From positions 560,001 through 624,000 of the forward strand of contig NZ_JBBOUU010000001.1 of NCBI RefSeq assembly GCF_038006205.1: a stretch of DNA of 64,000 bases, in the 5' to 3' direction. This stretch comes from Solibacillus sp. FSL R7-0668 (lineage in GTDB: Bacteria; Bacillota; Bacilli; Bacillales_A; Planococcaceae). The position numbers and the translations under genes are program-made. The notes below the pieces were generated by a model. The model was given only the letters and a program-made list of their open reading frames with translations, was not told where the DNA came from and did not search any database. This document shows positions 22,148 to 29,812 of this stretch, piece by piece. Each line of letters starts with the position of its first letter. Positions within the stretch are counted from its first letter, which is position 1.

Positions 22148-22284
22148 CGCCTGTTAAAAGGGACATAAATGGTTCATCAGCATGGCTGTAGGAAAGGGCA
22201 ATTTTCTACAGCCTGTTACACATTGTTTATCCGAATTTTTTACATAAGGATTATGTATGAAACAAACACAAAGGGGGAAATTTT

Positions 22285-22719
22285 ATGTTAAATGCAGAGC
22301 AAATTCAAGCGATTTTACCGCATCGTTATCCATTTCTATTAGTCGATCGAATTTTAGAGATTGAAGAAGGGAAGAGAGCGATCGGTTTAAAAAATGTGTC
22401 AATTAACGAGCAATTTTTCAATGGGCATTTTCCGGGATACCCTGTTATGCCAGGCGTGCTAATTGTCGAGGCATTAGCGCAGGTAGGTGGCGTAGCATTA
22501 CTAAACACGCCTGCTTATAAAGGACGTCTTGTATTTTTAACGGGCATCGATAATTGCCGCTTTAAACGTCAAGTCGTGCCGGGCGATCAGCTAAAGCTAG
22601 AAGTAGAATTTTTAAAATTACGCGGTCAAATGGGCAAAGGAAAGGCCATTGCTACTGTAGATGGTGAGCTCGCTTGTGAATGTGAAATTTTATTTGCCAT
22701 TGGACCCGAACAGCCGTAA
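22285..22719 (+). CDS. fabZ: 3-hydroxyacyl-ACP dehydratase FabZ
   Basis: Dehydrates 3-hydroxyacyl-ACP in fatty acid elongation. 144 residues, the normal length. [13 protein letters not shown] near the N-terminus and [19 protein letters not shown] hold the catalytic His and Glu of the hot-dog fold. The ribosome site AAAGGGGG lies 8 nt before the ATG. In Bacillus subtilis the same gene (ywpB) follows flhP. Confidence 0.96.
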   Translation: MLNAEQIQAILPHRYPFLLVDRILEIEEGKRAIGLKNVSINEQFFNGHFPGYPVMPGVLIVEALAQVGGVALLNTPAYKGRLVFLTGIDNCRFKRQVVPGDQLKLEVEFLKLRGQMGKGKAIATVDGELACECEILFAIGPEQP

Positions 22720-22887
22720 TGTAGCGATTTGCAATTATAGCGCAAAAATTATAGAATATATAGGTTGAAGTGAATATTTCCCCTTTTGGCAGTCGATTAA
22801 TCATAACCGTATATAATTGTCAAAATATAAATAGAATGAATGAAAACAAGCAAAGTTCGGCTTTAAACGTAGGAGGTTTTAAAAGAG

Positions 22888-23271
22888 ATGTATAAACAAT
22901 TGTCTTCAGGCGTAAAAATTAGTATTACACGATCAATCTCGACGTCGTTTGAAGCGTATTTAGCAAGTATTAGTTGGGATGAAGATAAGTTTTCGATGGA
23001 AGACTATATGGTAAGCTGGCAAAAATACTTCAAGGAAAATGCAGCTTGGATCGATAAAATACCTACAGAGGTATTATTAAGCGCAGAATTCCATGAAGAA
23101 ATTGCCAAAAAAATGGACGAGGTTATTAACAAAATTTTAACTGAAGCGCCAACTGAAAAGCAAAAGAAAGAAATTGATAAGCTACAAAAGCAGCTAGGCA
23201 CGGACTATCAATTTGATTGCAAGGCTGAGGCAGCTTATGTGGAGCAGCTGTTAAAAGATAAATTAAAATAA
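22888..23271 (+). CDS. Hypothetical protein, soluble, helical
   Basis: I do not recognise this 127-residue protein. There is no signal peptide and no membrane helix. It is rich in Lys and Glu; the second half (residues ~75-127) is predicted helical and contains PTEKQKKEIDKLQKQLG. It has several Trp and Tyr in the middle (SISWDEDKF, VSWQKYFKENAAWIDK), which suggests a folded core. AGGAGG lies 11 nt before the ATG, and codon use resembles its neighbours, so it is probably real. No operon partner; fabZ is 168 bp upstream. Confidence 0.65.
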   Translation: MYKQLSSGVKISITRSISTSFEAYLASISWDEDKFSMEDYMVSWQKYFKENAAWIDKIPTEVLLSAEFHEEIAKKMDEVINKILTEAPTEKQKKEIDKLQKQLGTDYQFDCKAEAAYVEQLLKDKLK

Positions 23272-23375
23272 ACCCAATTATAGGTTGGATAGATCCTTCT
23301 TTTCCCGGGCACTCTATTGATGATCACTTATGGTGATTGTTAATCGAGCTTCTAAGCGAAAGGAGGGATTTTTTT

Positions 23376-23735
23376 ATGCGTACAATAGCAGTGATGGTCA
23401 GTGCATTATCGCTTTTTCTTTTAGCAGGCTGTAACTGGAACACAGCCGAGCGTGATGCCACAACGCCGGTAGAGGATGTGGAGCGTGGTGTTAACGATGT
23501 GATGGACGATACACGAGATGCCATTGATGATACGATCGATACCGTGGATCCAAATCACCCAAATAACGGGAACGTCAACGAAAGTACGATTGATAATGGA
23601 ACGCTTCCAAACGGTTCAAGTAATCCGAATGGTGAAAATGGGGTAACCGCACCAGGCGCGCCATCTGTCAATCAGGAAGACATCATCGAGGACAATAAAG
23701 ACCGCAAAGATCAAGACAAAGTGGACAATCATTAA
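23376..23735 (+). CDS. Putative acidic lipoprotein
   Basis: A 119-residue secreted protein. The signal peptide MRTIAVMVSALSLFLLAGC has a clear lipobox (LLAGC, Cys at 19), so it should be lipid-anchored to the outside of the membrane. The rest is low-complexity: an acidic stretch with repeated D(V/T)xRDAIDDT-like units (residues ~30-55), then Asn/Gly/Ser-rich sequence and a charged tail. No enzymatic domain is seen. AAAGGAGGG lies upstream of ATG 23376; the longer frame from 23337 lacks a site. Its terminator is split by the IS element that follows. Confidence 0.75.
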   Translation: MRTIAVMVSALSLFLLAGCNWNTAERDATTPVEDVERGVNDVMDDTRDAIDDTIDTVDPNHPNNGNVNESTIDNGTLPNGSSNPNGENGVTAPGAPSVNQEDIIEDNKDRKDQDKVDNH

Positions 23736-23737
23736 TG

Positions 23738-23763
23738 AAAAAAAGGAAATCCGTATGCGTTAC
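23738..23763 (+). terminator. Left half of the lipoprotein gene's terminator, split by the IS
   Basis: AAAAAAAGGAAATCCGTA (23738-23755) can pair with TACGGGTTTCCTTTTTTT (25239-25256), with one G-T pair. The halves are now 1.47 kb apart. Joining them without the IS and one TAC copy restores an 18-bp stem with loop TGCGT and a T run. Confidence 0.8.
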
Positions 23764-23770
23764 GGTGCTG

Positions 23771-23810
23771 CACCCCAAAAGTTAGAGTTAAAAAACTAAC
23801 TTTTGGGGTG
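23771..23810 (+). repeat. Perfect 15-bp hairpin inside the left end of the IS
   Basis: CACCCCAAAAGTTAG (23771-23785) and CTAACTTTTGGGGTG (23796-23810) are exact reverse complements around a 10-nt loop. The right arm contains the GGGGTG ribosome site of orfA and is followed by TTTTT. Transcripts entering from outside would terminate or hide the orfA start. Confidence 0.8.
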
Positions 23811-23817
23811 TTTTTCT

Positions 23818-24381
23818 ATGTCAAAATATAGCGATGAATTCAAGTTACAGATTGTGAAGGAGTATTTAAAAGGACCATTGGGGTTTCAGTTGTTAGCGAA
23901 AAAATATTCAATTCCATCTAAGTCTGTGATTGAACGATGGGTAACTGCCTATAAAGCTTATGGAAAAGAGGGTTTACAACGAAAAAGCAAAAATGAAGTC
24001 TATTCTGTTCATTTCAAAGTAGATGTATTACACTTTATGAAACAAACAGGTGCTTCTTATCAAGATACGGCGATTCAATTTAAGATGAACAACCCGAGTT
24101 TAATCGCTAATTGGAACAGTATATTCCAAAAACAAGGAATAGAGGGCCTGCTAGAAAAAGTGAAGGGGCGCCCGTCTATGTCTAAAAAACCAAAATCAAT
24201 TTCAACTAAGCAGGAAAAAGAAATGTCACGTGAGGAGCAGTTAGAACGCGAAAATGAACTGCTTCGTCTAGAGGTTGCGTACTTAAAAAAGTTGAAGGCT
24301 TTTCGAGAGAATCCGAATGCCTTCCTCGAAAAGCACAAGCAGCGATTGCCTTTGAACTTAAAACAGAAGGATTCCGATTAA
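23818..24381 (+). CDS. IS150-type OrfA (DNA-binding part of transposase)
   Basis: 187 residues with two helix-turn-helix units: LLAKKYSIPSKSVIERWVTA near residues 21-40, and a second around residues 70-110 (SYQDTAIQFKMNNPSLIANW). A charged leucine-zipper region follows (EEQLERENELLRLEVAYLKK, residues ~140-160). It starts at ATG 23818; a TTG at 23803 lies inside the terminal hairpin. A slippery A-AAA-AAG at 24285-24291 in the correct frame lets part of the ribosomes shift -1 into orfB to make the full OrfAB transposase. Confidence 0.88.
   Translation: MSKYSDEFKLQIVKEYLKGPLGFQLLAKKYSIPSKSVIERWVTAYKAYGKEGLQRKSKNEVYSVHFKVDVLHFMKQTGASYQDTAIQFKMNNPSLIANWNSIFQKQGIEGLLEKVKGRPSMSKKPKSISTKQEKEMSREEQLERENELLRLEVAYLKKLKAFRENPNAFLEKHKQRLPLNLKQKDSD
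24285..24291 (+). other. Programmed -1 frameshift site of the IS
   Basis: A-AAA-AAG in the zero frame of orfA (codons TTA AAA AAG). After slipping, the -1 frame reads on without a stop through residues such as AQAAIAFELKTEGFRLKDVL into orfB. Confidence 0.7.
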
Positions 24382-24398
24382 AAGATGTCCTTGTACGC

Positions 24399-25208
24399 GT
24401 GGATATTCCAGCAGCGACGTATCATTATCACATCAAGCAAATGCATCAGGCCGATTCAGATAAAGACTGGAAAAGGTTAATCTTAGAGGCGTTTAAGAAA
24501 CATGAAGGTCGATATGGCTATCGTCGTATTCATGCGGAATTGAAAGGGAAAGGGTACACAATTAATCATAAAAAAGTTCAGCGTCTCATGCAGGAAATGA
24601 ATTTGAAGTGTGAGAAGTTCGTCCGCAAATCACGCTATAAATCGTATAAAGGCACGGTTGGAAAAGTGGCGAAAAATCGTTTGAATCGCCGTTTCAATAC
24701 CCCTTATGCCCTTCAAAAAGTGGTAACCGACGTAACAGAATTCAAATGTACAAATGATGAAAAATTGTATTTGAGCCCAATTATGGATTTATATAACGGC
24801 GAGATTATTGGATTTAGTATGTCTAAACGACCGACACTCGATTTTGTGCTAGATTCTTTGAAACAAGCTCTTCCAATCATTCAAGAACGTGCAGAATATC
24901 GAACAACCATCCATTCCGATCAAGGTTGGCACTATCAACACAAAAAATGGGTCAAAGCATTAAAGCAGAACAAGATTTTCCAAAGCATGTCTCGTAAAGC
25001 AACATGTGCAGATAATGCGGCAATGGAGAACTTCTTTGGCTTACTCAAACAAGAAATGTATTACGGAGAAGAATTAGTTTCATATGACGTGTTAAAAAAG
25101 AAAATTGAAAAATATATTCACTACTATAACAACGAGCGTATTAAACAAAAACTGGCCGGCATGAGTCCGATACAATATCGAACGCATGCCAGCCAATTAG
25201 CTGCATAA
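24399..25208 (+). CDS. IS150-type OrfB (DDE integrase core)
   Basis: Catalytic domain of the transposase, 269 residues counted from the GTG at 24399. The natural product is probably OrfAB through the frameshift at 24285-24291, since the -1 frame is open upstream. It has the HTH_21 region HEGRYGYRRIHAELKGKGY and an rve integrase core with the DDE triad: D in VVTDVTEF, D in HSDQGWHYQ, E in DNAAMENFFGLLKQE, followed by the usual YIHYYNNERIKQKL. All three catalytic residues are intact, so the element could be active. Confidence 0.9.
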   Translation: MDIPAATYHYHIKQMHQADSDKDWKRLILEAFKKHEGRYGYRRIHAELKGKGYTINHKKVQRLMQEMNLKCEKFVRKSRYKSYKGTVGKVAKNRLNRRFNTPYALQKVVTDVTEFKCTNDEKLYLSPIMDLYNGEIIGFSMSKRPTLDFVLDSLKQALPIIQERAEYRTTIHSDQGWHYQHKKWVKALKQNKIFQSMSRKATCADNAAMENFFGLLKQEMYYGEELVSYDVLKKKIEKYIHYYNNERIKQKLAGMSPIQYRTHASQLAA

Positions 25209-25310
25209 TAAAAACTCTAACTTTAAGGGGTCACTACCTACGGGTTTCCTTTTTTTATTTGTTTTAATGTAGTGCTCCAGAGCTGGGAAGGCTGAGATAG
25301 CTGTGGATAT

Positions 25311-25398
25311 GTGCGATTTTTCCGTGTTACTGTGCGAATTTATGTAAAATGCGTGCGATATTTTCAATTTTCGTGCGATTTTTTTAAAATACGTGCGA
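25311..25398. repeat. Phased tract, core GTGCGA, five units every 20-21 bp
   Basis: GTGCGA occurs at 25311, 25332, 25353, 25373 and 25393. The sequence between cores is A/T-rich and variable. Confidence 0.75.
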
Positions 25399-25504
25399 AT
25401 TGCCATAAATTAGGGTATTTAGTGATGTTCCATTAAACTTAATTAGGAAGAGTGCTTCGGCGTGGACAATTTTAGATGGAGAATAAAGGGAAAATGTGGT
25501 TAAT

Positions 25505-25634
25505 CGAGCATGAAAGTGTTGAAACCGAGCATAAAAACTAAAATTCGAGCATAAAGTTCCCGAAAACGAGCATAAAACTAAAAATCCGATCACAAATCAC
25601 GTGAAACCGAGCATAAAACCAAAAACTCGATCAT
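25505..25634. repeat. Phased tract, core CGAGCAT, seven units alternating 21 and 20 bp
   Basis: CGAGCAT or close variants (CGATCAC, CGATCAT) start at 25505, 25526, 25546, 25567, 25587, 25608 and 25628. Mean spacing is 20.5 bp. AAAA-rich sequence follows most cores. Confidence 0.8.
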
Positions 25635-25760
25635 AGACCAATCCGGTCATATTTCACGCGGAATTCCAGTTAACACCAACTCATTCTGATTATAGTCACA
25701 CACGCCAATCATAACTTAATTAGGTCAACCCCAATCTATCGTTTTAGCCCTATTTTCACG

Positions 25761-26219
25761 CTATTTATTAATCTGTGTATTTTCTAAACGTTCATTGCGT
25801 TCCTTGAGTGAGGGGCGGTCGCGCATGCCTTGCTCAAAAGCGACAAGTAGCTCTTCGTTTCGTAAGCCCTGCTCCAATAATTGAGATAAGAGTTGTTCGG
25901 CATATTTTTTGCGCTGTGCCTTCAAGCGCCCTTTAAACAGTACCGAAATATGGTCGGCAATAGGAGTTAAGGAATGTGTAATAATGGAAAATGGCGCGGG
26001 TTCATTGTCGGGTAATGAAATAATGACGCGTGCATCCAGCATAGTACCTGATGAAATGAGCGCATCAAATTGTTCCTTGTAGTCAGAAGTTATAAAGGCT
26101 TCAATGACCCAAAGCTGGTGGCTATTTTCTTGGTTGATAATGATGCCGTCTGTTAGCGGTATTTTTTGGAATACGCCGTCTAACTGTAATTCTAGCGATA
26201 GCATTTTAAACGTTTTCAA
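25761..26219 (-). CDS. ywpF: YwpF-like family protein
   Basis: 152-residue soluble protein of the YwpF-like family (PF14183), of unknown function; it starts MKTFKMLSLELQLDG, with IPLTDGIIINQEN and WVIEAFITSDY typical of the family. The TTG start at 26219 is preferred because AAGGGG lies about 8 nt upstream and the protein then begins as other YwpF proteins do; an upstream ATG (26264) adds 15 unlikely residues. The C-terminal 40 residues are charged and helical. It sits between fabZ and ssbB as in Bacillus subtilis but faces the other way. Confidence 0.75.
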   Translation of the reverse strand: MKTFKMLSLELQLDGVFQKIPLTDGIIINQENSHQLWVIEAFITSDYKEQFDALISSGTMLDARVIISLPDNEPAPFSIITHSLTPIADHISVLFKGRLKAQRKKYAEQLLSQLLEQGLRNEELLVAFEQGMRDRPSLKERNERLENTQINK

Positions 26220-26365
26220 ACAATCAGCCCCTTTCCGAATGTATCTGTACATAAAGTATAACATATTCGATCTGCGAAACTGTCAAAATTCGCTACACTA
26301 ATAAAGCTTTCGAATCGTTAAGCCTACTTAATTTGTTCAAATAGTATAAAAATCCAATAATCTCA

Positions 26366-26408
26366 AAAAGACAATTTGACTTAGCAAATGAGACGAAAAT
26401 GTCATTTT
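26366..26408 (+). promoter_or_regulatory. Candidate ComK box of ssbB
   Basis: Two AT-boxes of the ComK type (AAAA-N5-TTTT): AAAA-GACAA-TTTG at 26366-26378 (one mismatch) and AAAA-TGTCA-TTTT at 26396-26408 (perfect), 17 bp apart. Known ComK sites have boxes 8, 18 or 31 bp apart. The second box ends 6 nt before the -35. Confidence 0.6.
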
Positions 26409-26414
26409 GGTACT

Positions 26415-26443
26415 TTGTGAAAATTCAAATAATTGATTATGAT
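26415..26443 (+). promoter_or_regulatory. Promoter of ssbB
   Basis: TTGTGA (26415-26420), 17 bp, TATGAT (26438-26443). The weak -35 fits an activator-dependent promoter. Confidence 0.55.
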
Positions 26444-26475
26444 GTAGTTACTTTATTAGGGAAGGAGGGAAGTCG

Positions 26476-26877
26476 ATGAATCATGTTGGAATTGTCGGAC
26501 GCACGACAAAGGATTTGAGCCTCCGTCAATTATCAGAAGGGCATGTCCAAACAACATTCACCGTAGCAATCAATCGTCAGTATAAAAATAGCGAAGGGGT
26601 CAATGAAGCAGACTTTGTGCGATGTATTGCATGGGGAAGGTTGGCGGAACAGCTGATTAAATATTGCGGGAAAGGCTCATTGATTGGCGTGAAGGGTCGC
26701 TTACAAACAGGCTCTTATACCAATCGCGAAAATCAAAAGGTGTATACAACCGATGTTGTGGCTGAGGAAATTCGCTTTTATGCATTGAAGCCTGTTACAA
26801 ACGCGACAGAGACACCAGCAATTCCAGAAAACTTTGTATTACCAGAGCAAGAAAGTGAGCTCGTCAAAACATTATAG
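26476..26877 (+). CDS. ssbB: Competence-type single-stranded DNA-binding protein
   Basis: 133-residue OB-fold SSB. It starts MNHVGIVGRTTKDLSLR, with FTVAINRQYKNSEG and ADFVRCIAWGRLAEQL typical of the family. The acidic tip (DDDLPF type) of the replicative SSB is missing; the tail ends SELVKTL, as in Bacillus SsbB/YwpH, which protects DNA taken up in transformation. GGAAGGAGGG lies just before the ATG. A ComK-like box upstream supports a role in competence. ywpF lies upstream on the other strand, and ywqA converges from downstream. Confidence 0.88.
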   Translation: MNHVGIVGRTTKDLSLRQLSEGHVQTTFTVAINRQYKNSEGVNEADFVRCIAWGRLAEQLIKYCGKGSLIGVKGRLQTGSYTNRENQKVYTTDVVAEEIRFYALKPVTNATETPAIPENFVLPEQESELVKTL

Positions 26878-26970
26878 CTTGTTCTCGAAAGCTTGTTGCT
26901 ACAGTGGACAAGCCTACTGTAAGACCGCACAGTAGCATTCATTCTATTCCAATTCAGTTGTTAAAGTAAG

Positions 26971-27008
26971 CAAAAAACAGAGTCTACTTCAAGGCGTAAA
27001 GTAGACTC
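26971..27008 (-). terminator. Terminator of ywqA (also able to stop ssbB)
   Basis: GAGTCTACTT (26980-26989) pairs perfectly with AAGTAGACTC (26999-27008). On the minus strand it is followed by TGTTTTTTG. It lies between the two convergent genes. Confidence 0.75.
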
Positions 27009-27014
27009 CATCTA

Positions 27015-29765
27015 TTATTTGATCGTTGCTGTATCGAGGACAAGTAAATCCATGAGTTCGTGATCATCAAGCTCAGTCAGCCATTTACTTGATTGAATTA
27101 AATCCTCGGACAGCGCAGACTTCATCGTGATCATTTTATCTATTTTTTCCTCAATAGTTCCAATTGTTACGAATTTATGCACCTGTACAAATTGAGTTTG
27201 TCCGATACGATACGCGCGGTCTGTTGCTTGGTTTTCAACAGCCGGGTTCCACCAACGATCGGCATGCAGTACATGTGTAGCCGCAGTTAAGTTAAGCCCC
27301 GTACCACCAGCCTTAAGTGATAAAAGAAATACTGGAAATTCCCCCGCTTGAAAAGCCTCTACTAAATGGTCACGCTGATCTTTTGAGGTACTTCCTGTTA
27401 AAAATGGTGCATCGGTATCGTATAGCTCCTGCAGGCAATGCTGGATTAAATTGCCCATGCCAATATATTGGGTAAAAATTAAGCATTGGTCGCCATTATC
27501 AATTATTTCCTTTGTCATCTCAAGTAGGCGTTTGAGCTTCACCGAACGATTCATCATCGTCTGCGCGTCATCAAATGGCTCCTTTAAATAAAGAGCAGGG
27601 TGATTACATAATTGCTTGAGCTTTCCAAGCATTTTTAAGATGCGCCCCTTTTTTTCAAAGCCAGATAATTGCTCTAGGCTGGCAAGGGTATCTTGAATAT
27701 AGCCTTCATAGAGCGCGGCCTGCTCGGTTGTTAAGGCACAGAACTCATGAGATTCCTGCTTTTCAGGTAAATTTAATTGAAGCTCTGGATCACGTTTAGA
27801 ACGGCGCAGTAAAAACGGGCTGATTTTTGTACGTAATACGCGTTTATGTGCTTCGGATTCATCGCGTTCAATCGGGATAATATATTGCTCAGAAAACTTC
27901 CCGAAGCTCCCTAAATAGCCCTTATGAATAAAATCAAAAATAGCCCATAATTCAGAAAGGCGGTTTTCAACAGGTGTGCCGGTTAAGGCGATATGGTGCG
28001 TTCCATTCAGCTTTCGAATCGCGCGGGACTGCATCGTCTGCATATTTTTGATATTTTGTGCTTCATCAAGTGCAATTGTTGACCATTGCAGGAGCTTTAA
28101 ATCCTCTGCATCCTGGGTAACGGTACCATAAGTCGATAAAATCACATGTGGGCGCTGCGTTTGTACATAGCTTGTTAAGTCATCCCCCTTTAAGCGGCGG
28201 GGGCCATAATGCGTATATACCTCTAAATCTGGTGCAAAGCGCGTCATCTCCTTTTGCCAGTTCCCCACAACAGAGGTTGGACAGACAATTAAGGTAGGCT
28301 CTTGTACTTGCAAGTTTTGAACTGTGTGTAAAATATACGTAATGAGCTGAATCGTTTTCCCTAAGCCCATATCGTCCGCAAGACAAGCGCCAAATTGTTG
28401 TTCGCGCATAAATGTCAGCCATTCAAAGCCCTCATGCTGATAGGGACGAAGCTCAGCATGTAGCTTAGATGGCACAGTAATTGGGGGTAAGCCTTTTTTA
28501 TGCTGAAGCTGCTCGATATAGGCGGCCAGTGATTGCTGCATTTCAAAGGCAAAGAGCGGATCATCGCGCTCGGCATCTTCCGCGTCCTCATCAATTGGCG
28601 CGGTCAATGTTTCTGGAAGCTCGCGGAATAATAAATCCTTTACCGTCCAGTTTTCTTCATCCGCCTGCTCCATTAATTCTTTCATTTCTGTCAGCCATTG
28701 TTCATCGATTCGGAACCATTGATTGCCGATTCGGACAAATTCTCGTTTTTCCTCAACTAACCGTTTGAATTGCTCAGCAGAAACCTCTTCACCATTCATC
28801 GAGAATTGCCATTTAAACGTTAATATATCATCCAACCCTGCAACACTACGCGTAGATTGATTCCCTGCACTAACGCGAACACGCAGCTTAGATTGCTTTA
28901 GATCCTTCAACCATGCAGGCAAAATAACTTCAAAGCCAATTGCCTGAAGTTTCGCTAAATCATGGCGCAAAAATTCACGTACAGCAGCATCCGTCAATGG
29001 GAAGCGAATGAATTGATTCACCTCTCCATTGATTAGCAATAGCTCCAATATTTGCTGCTGCGTTTTTTCAATTTGGGGTGCAATAGACTCCCATTTTTTC
29101 GGTAAGGCCGCATGAATCGGGAGTTTTCGTTTGGTCGTAGCGGGTGTCCAGTGCTTGGCAGAGGAAGGGCTGATTAAAACCGTTTCTAATAGCCAGTTTT
29201 CTTCATTTTCCTCGGGTTCACTTAGACGTAGCGCGATTTTCACACCATCAAAGGTGTGCGTTGCTTGTAGAGGCCAGCCGCCGTTTAAAAAGTACGGAAT
29301 GAGCGCAAGGGAGTCTTCCTTTGATAGTCCGGCATTCGCAAGCTTTTGTTGCATAGCGTGCTGCAATAATTCCTGCTCAAAGTGAAAGCCCTCCTCTGAA
29401 ATAGTTGCCTGCTGCCATACCGTTGGATTAGACCATAAAGGCAGGATCGTTTGGAGCTCATGAAATAGCTGCGTCGTTTCGCTATTGAGCGCCGCAAAAT
29501 CTAAAAAAGGATGGCGATAGCGCGGAGATAGGACATCTAATAAATCCGCCGCATCAATCAGTAAGTCTCGCTCCTCGGAAGGCATATTTAATCCATATAA
29601 AGTATGCTCAACATTAAAAAATAAGGTTGGTACCCAGCTTGAGGTCGGCAAAATTAAATCGTCCTTATTGTAGGCGGTCATGCGAAAAAGCCCCGGACGT
29701 ACTGTGGCTAGCTTGATGCGCATCATTTTAATAAACGGTAATTTTGTATTGAGTAAAGTTTGCAT
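27015..29765 (-). CDS. ywqA: SNF2-family helicase-like ATPase YwqA
   Basis: A 916-residue Swi2/Snf2 (RapA-like) DNA translocase. The N-terminal ~440 residues are the SNF2-associated region. The motor follows: motif I DDMGLGKTIQLI, Walker B DEAQNIKN, motif III ALTGTPVENRLSELW, then the C-terminal lobe with FTQYIGMGNLIQ, LSLKAGGTGLNL and motif VI ATDRAYRIGQ. All motifs are intact. The cellular role of YwqA is not known. It follows the SWIM-finger gene ywqB by 47 bp, and the two likely work together. The GGAGGTG site is 23 nt from the ATG, with a small hairpin between them. Confidence 0.92.
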   Translation of the reverse strand: MQTLLNTKLPFIKMMRIKLATVRPGLFRMTAYNKDDLILPTSSWVPTLFFNVEHTLYGLNMPSEERDLLIDAADLLDVLSPRYRHPFLDFAALNSETTQLFHELQTILPLWSNPTVWQQATISEEGFHFEQELLQHAMQQKLANAGLSKEDSLALIPYFLNGGWPLQATHTFDGVKIALRLSEPEENEENWLLETVLISPSSAKHWTPATTKRKLPIHAALPKKWESIAPQIEKTQQQILELLLINGEVNQFIRFPLTDAAVREFLRHDLAKLQAIGFEVILPAWLKDLKQSKLRVRVSAGNQSTRSVAGLDDILTFKWQFSMNGEEVSAEQFKRLVEEKREFVRIGNQWFRIDEQWLTEMKELMEQADEENWTVKDLLFRELPETLTAPIDEDAEDAERDDPLFAFEMQQSLAAYIEQLQHKKGLPPITVPSKLHAELRPYQHEGFEWLTFMREQQFGACLADDMGLGKTIQLITYILHTVQNLQVQEPTLIVCPTSVVGNWQKEMTRFAPDLEVYTHYGPRRLKGDDLTSYVQTQRPHVILSTYGTVTQDAEDLKLLQWSTIALDEAQNIKNMQTMQSRAIRKLNGTHHIALTGTPVENRLSELWAIFDFIHKGYLGSFGKFSEQYIIPIERDESEAHKRVLRTKISPFLLRRSKRDPELQLNLPEKQESHEFCALTTEQAALYEGYIQDTLASLEQLSGFEKKGRILKMLGKLKQLCNHPALYLKEPFDDAQTMMNRSVKLKRLLEMTKEIIDNGDQCLIFTQYIGMGNLIQHCLQELYDTDAPFLTGSTSKDQRDHLVEAFQAGEFPVFLLSLKAGGTGLNLTAATHVLHADRWWNPAVENQATDRAYRIGQTQFVQVHKFVTIGTIEEKIDKMITMKSALSEDLIQSSKWLTELDDHELMDLLVLDTATIK

Positions 29766-29771
29766 AGCTAG

Positions 29772-29795
29772 CTTGCTTTACGCAAGTTCACCTCC
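29772..29795 (-). promoter_or_regulatory. Ribosome site of ywqA with an intervening hairpin and mini-frame
   Basis: On the minus strand GGAGGTG is followed by CTTGC-GTAAA-GCAAG, a 5-bp hairpin, then CTAGCT and the ATG. Folding the hairpin would bring the site to about 10 nt from the start. A TTG just after the site opens a five-codon frame ending TAG 2 nt before the ATG. Confidence 0.4.
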
Positions 29796-29812
29796 AAGTA
29801 ATAGCATTCATA

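Larger units (their letters stand above)
23764..25238 (+). mobile_element. IS3-family element, IS150-like, intact
   Basis: About 1475 bp, encoding OrfA and OrfB in overlapping frames. The ends are imperfect inverted repeats: left GGTGCTGCACCCC-AAAAGTTAGAGTT; right, read inward, GGTAGTGACCCC-TTAAAGTTAGAGTT. The left end resembles IS150 (TGTACTGCACCC). TAC flanks both sides (23761-23763 and 25239-25241), a 3-bp target duplication as expected for this group. All catalytic motifs are present and the insertion looks recent. Confidence 0.88.
25244..25760. other. Gene-free region with two phased repeat tracts
   Basis: No gene is seen. It contains two blocks of degenerate repeats (25311-25400 and 25505-25640, listed separately) preceded by a G-rich stretch near 25275-25310. 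An open frame on the minus strand across it is a by-product of the repeats. Confidence 0.6.

Noticed and set aside
25311-25634. CRISPR array
   Set aside because: Units are only about 20-21 bp in total, the cores are 6-8 bp and degenerate, there are no long identical repeats with unique spacers, and no cas genes are present.
28481-28768. Plus-strand frames opposite ywqA and the flippase gene
   Set aside because: They are shadows of well-supported minus-strand genes with intact motifs.
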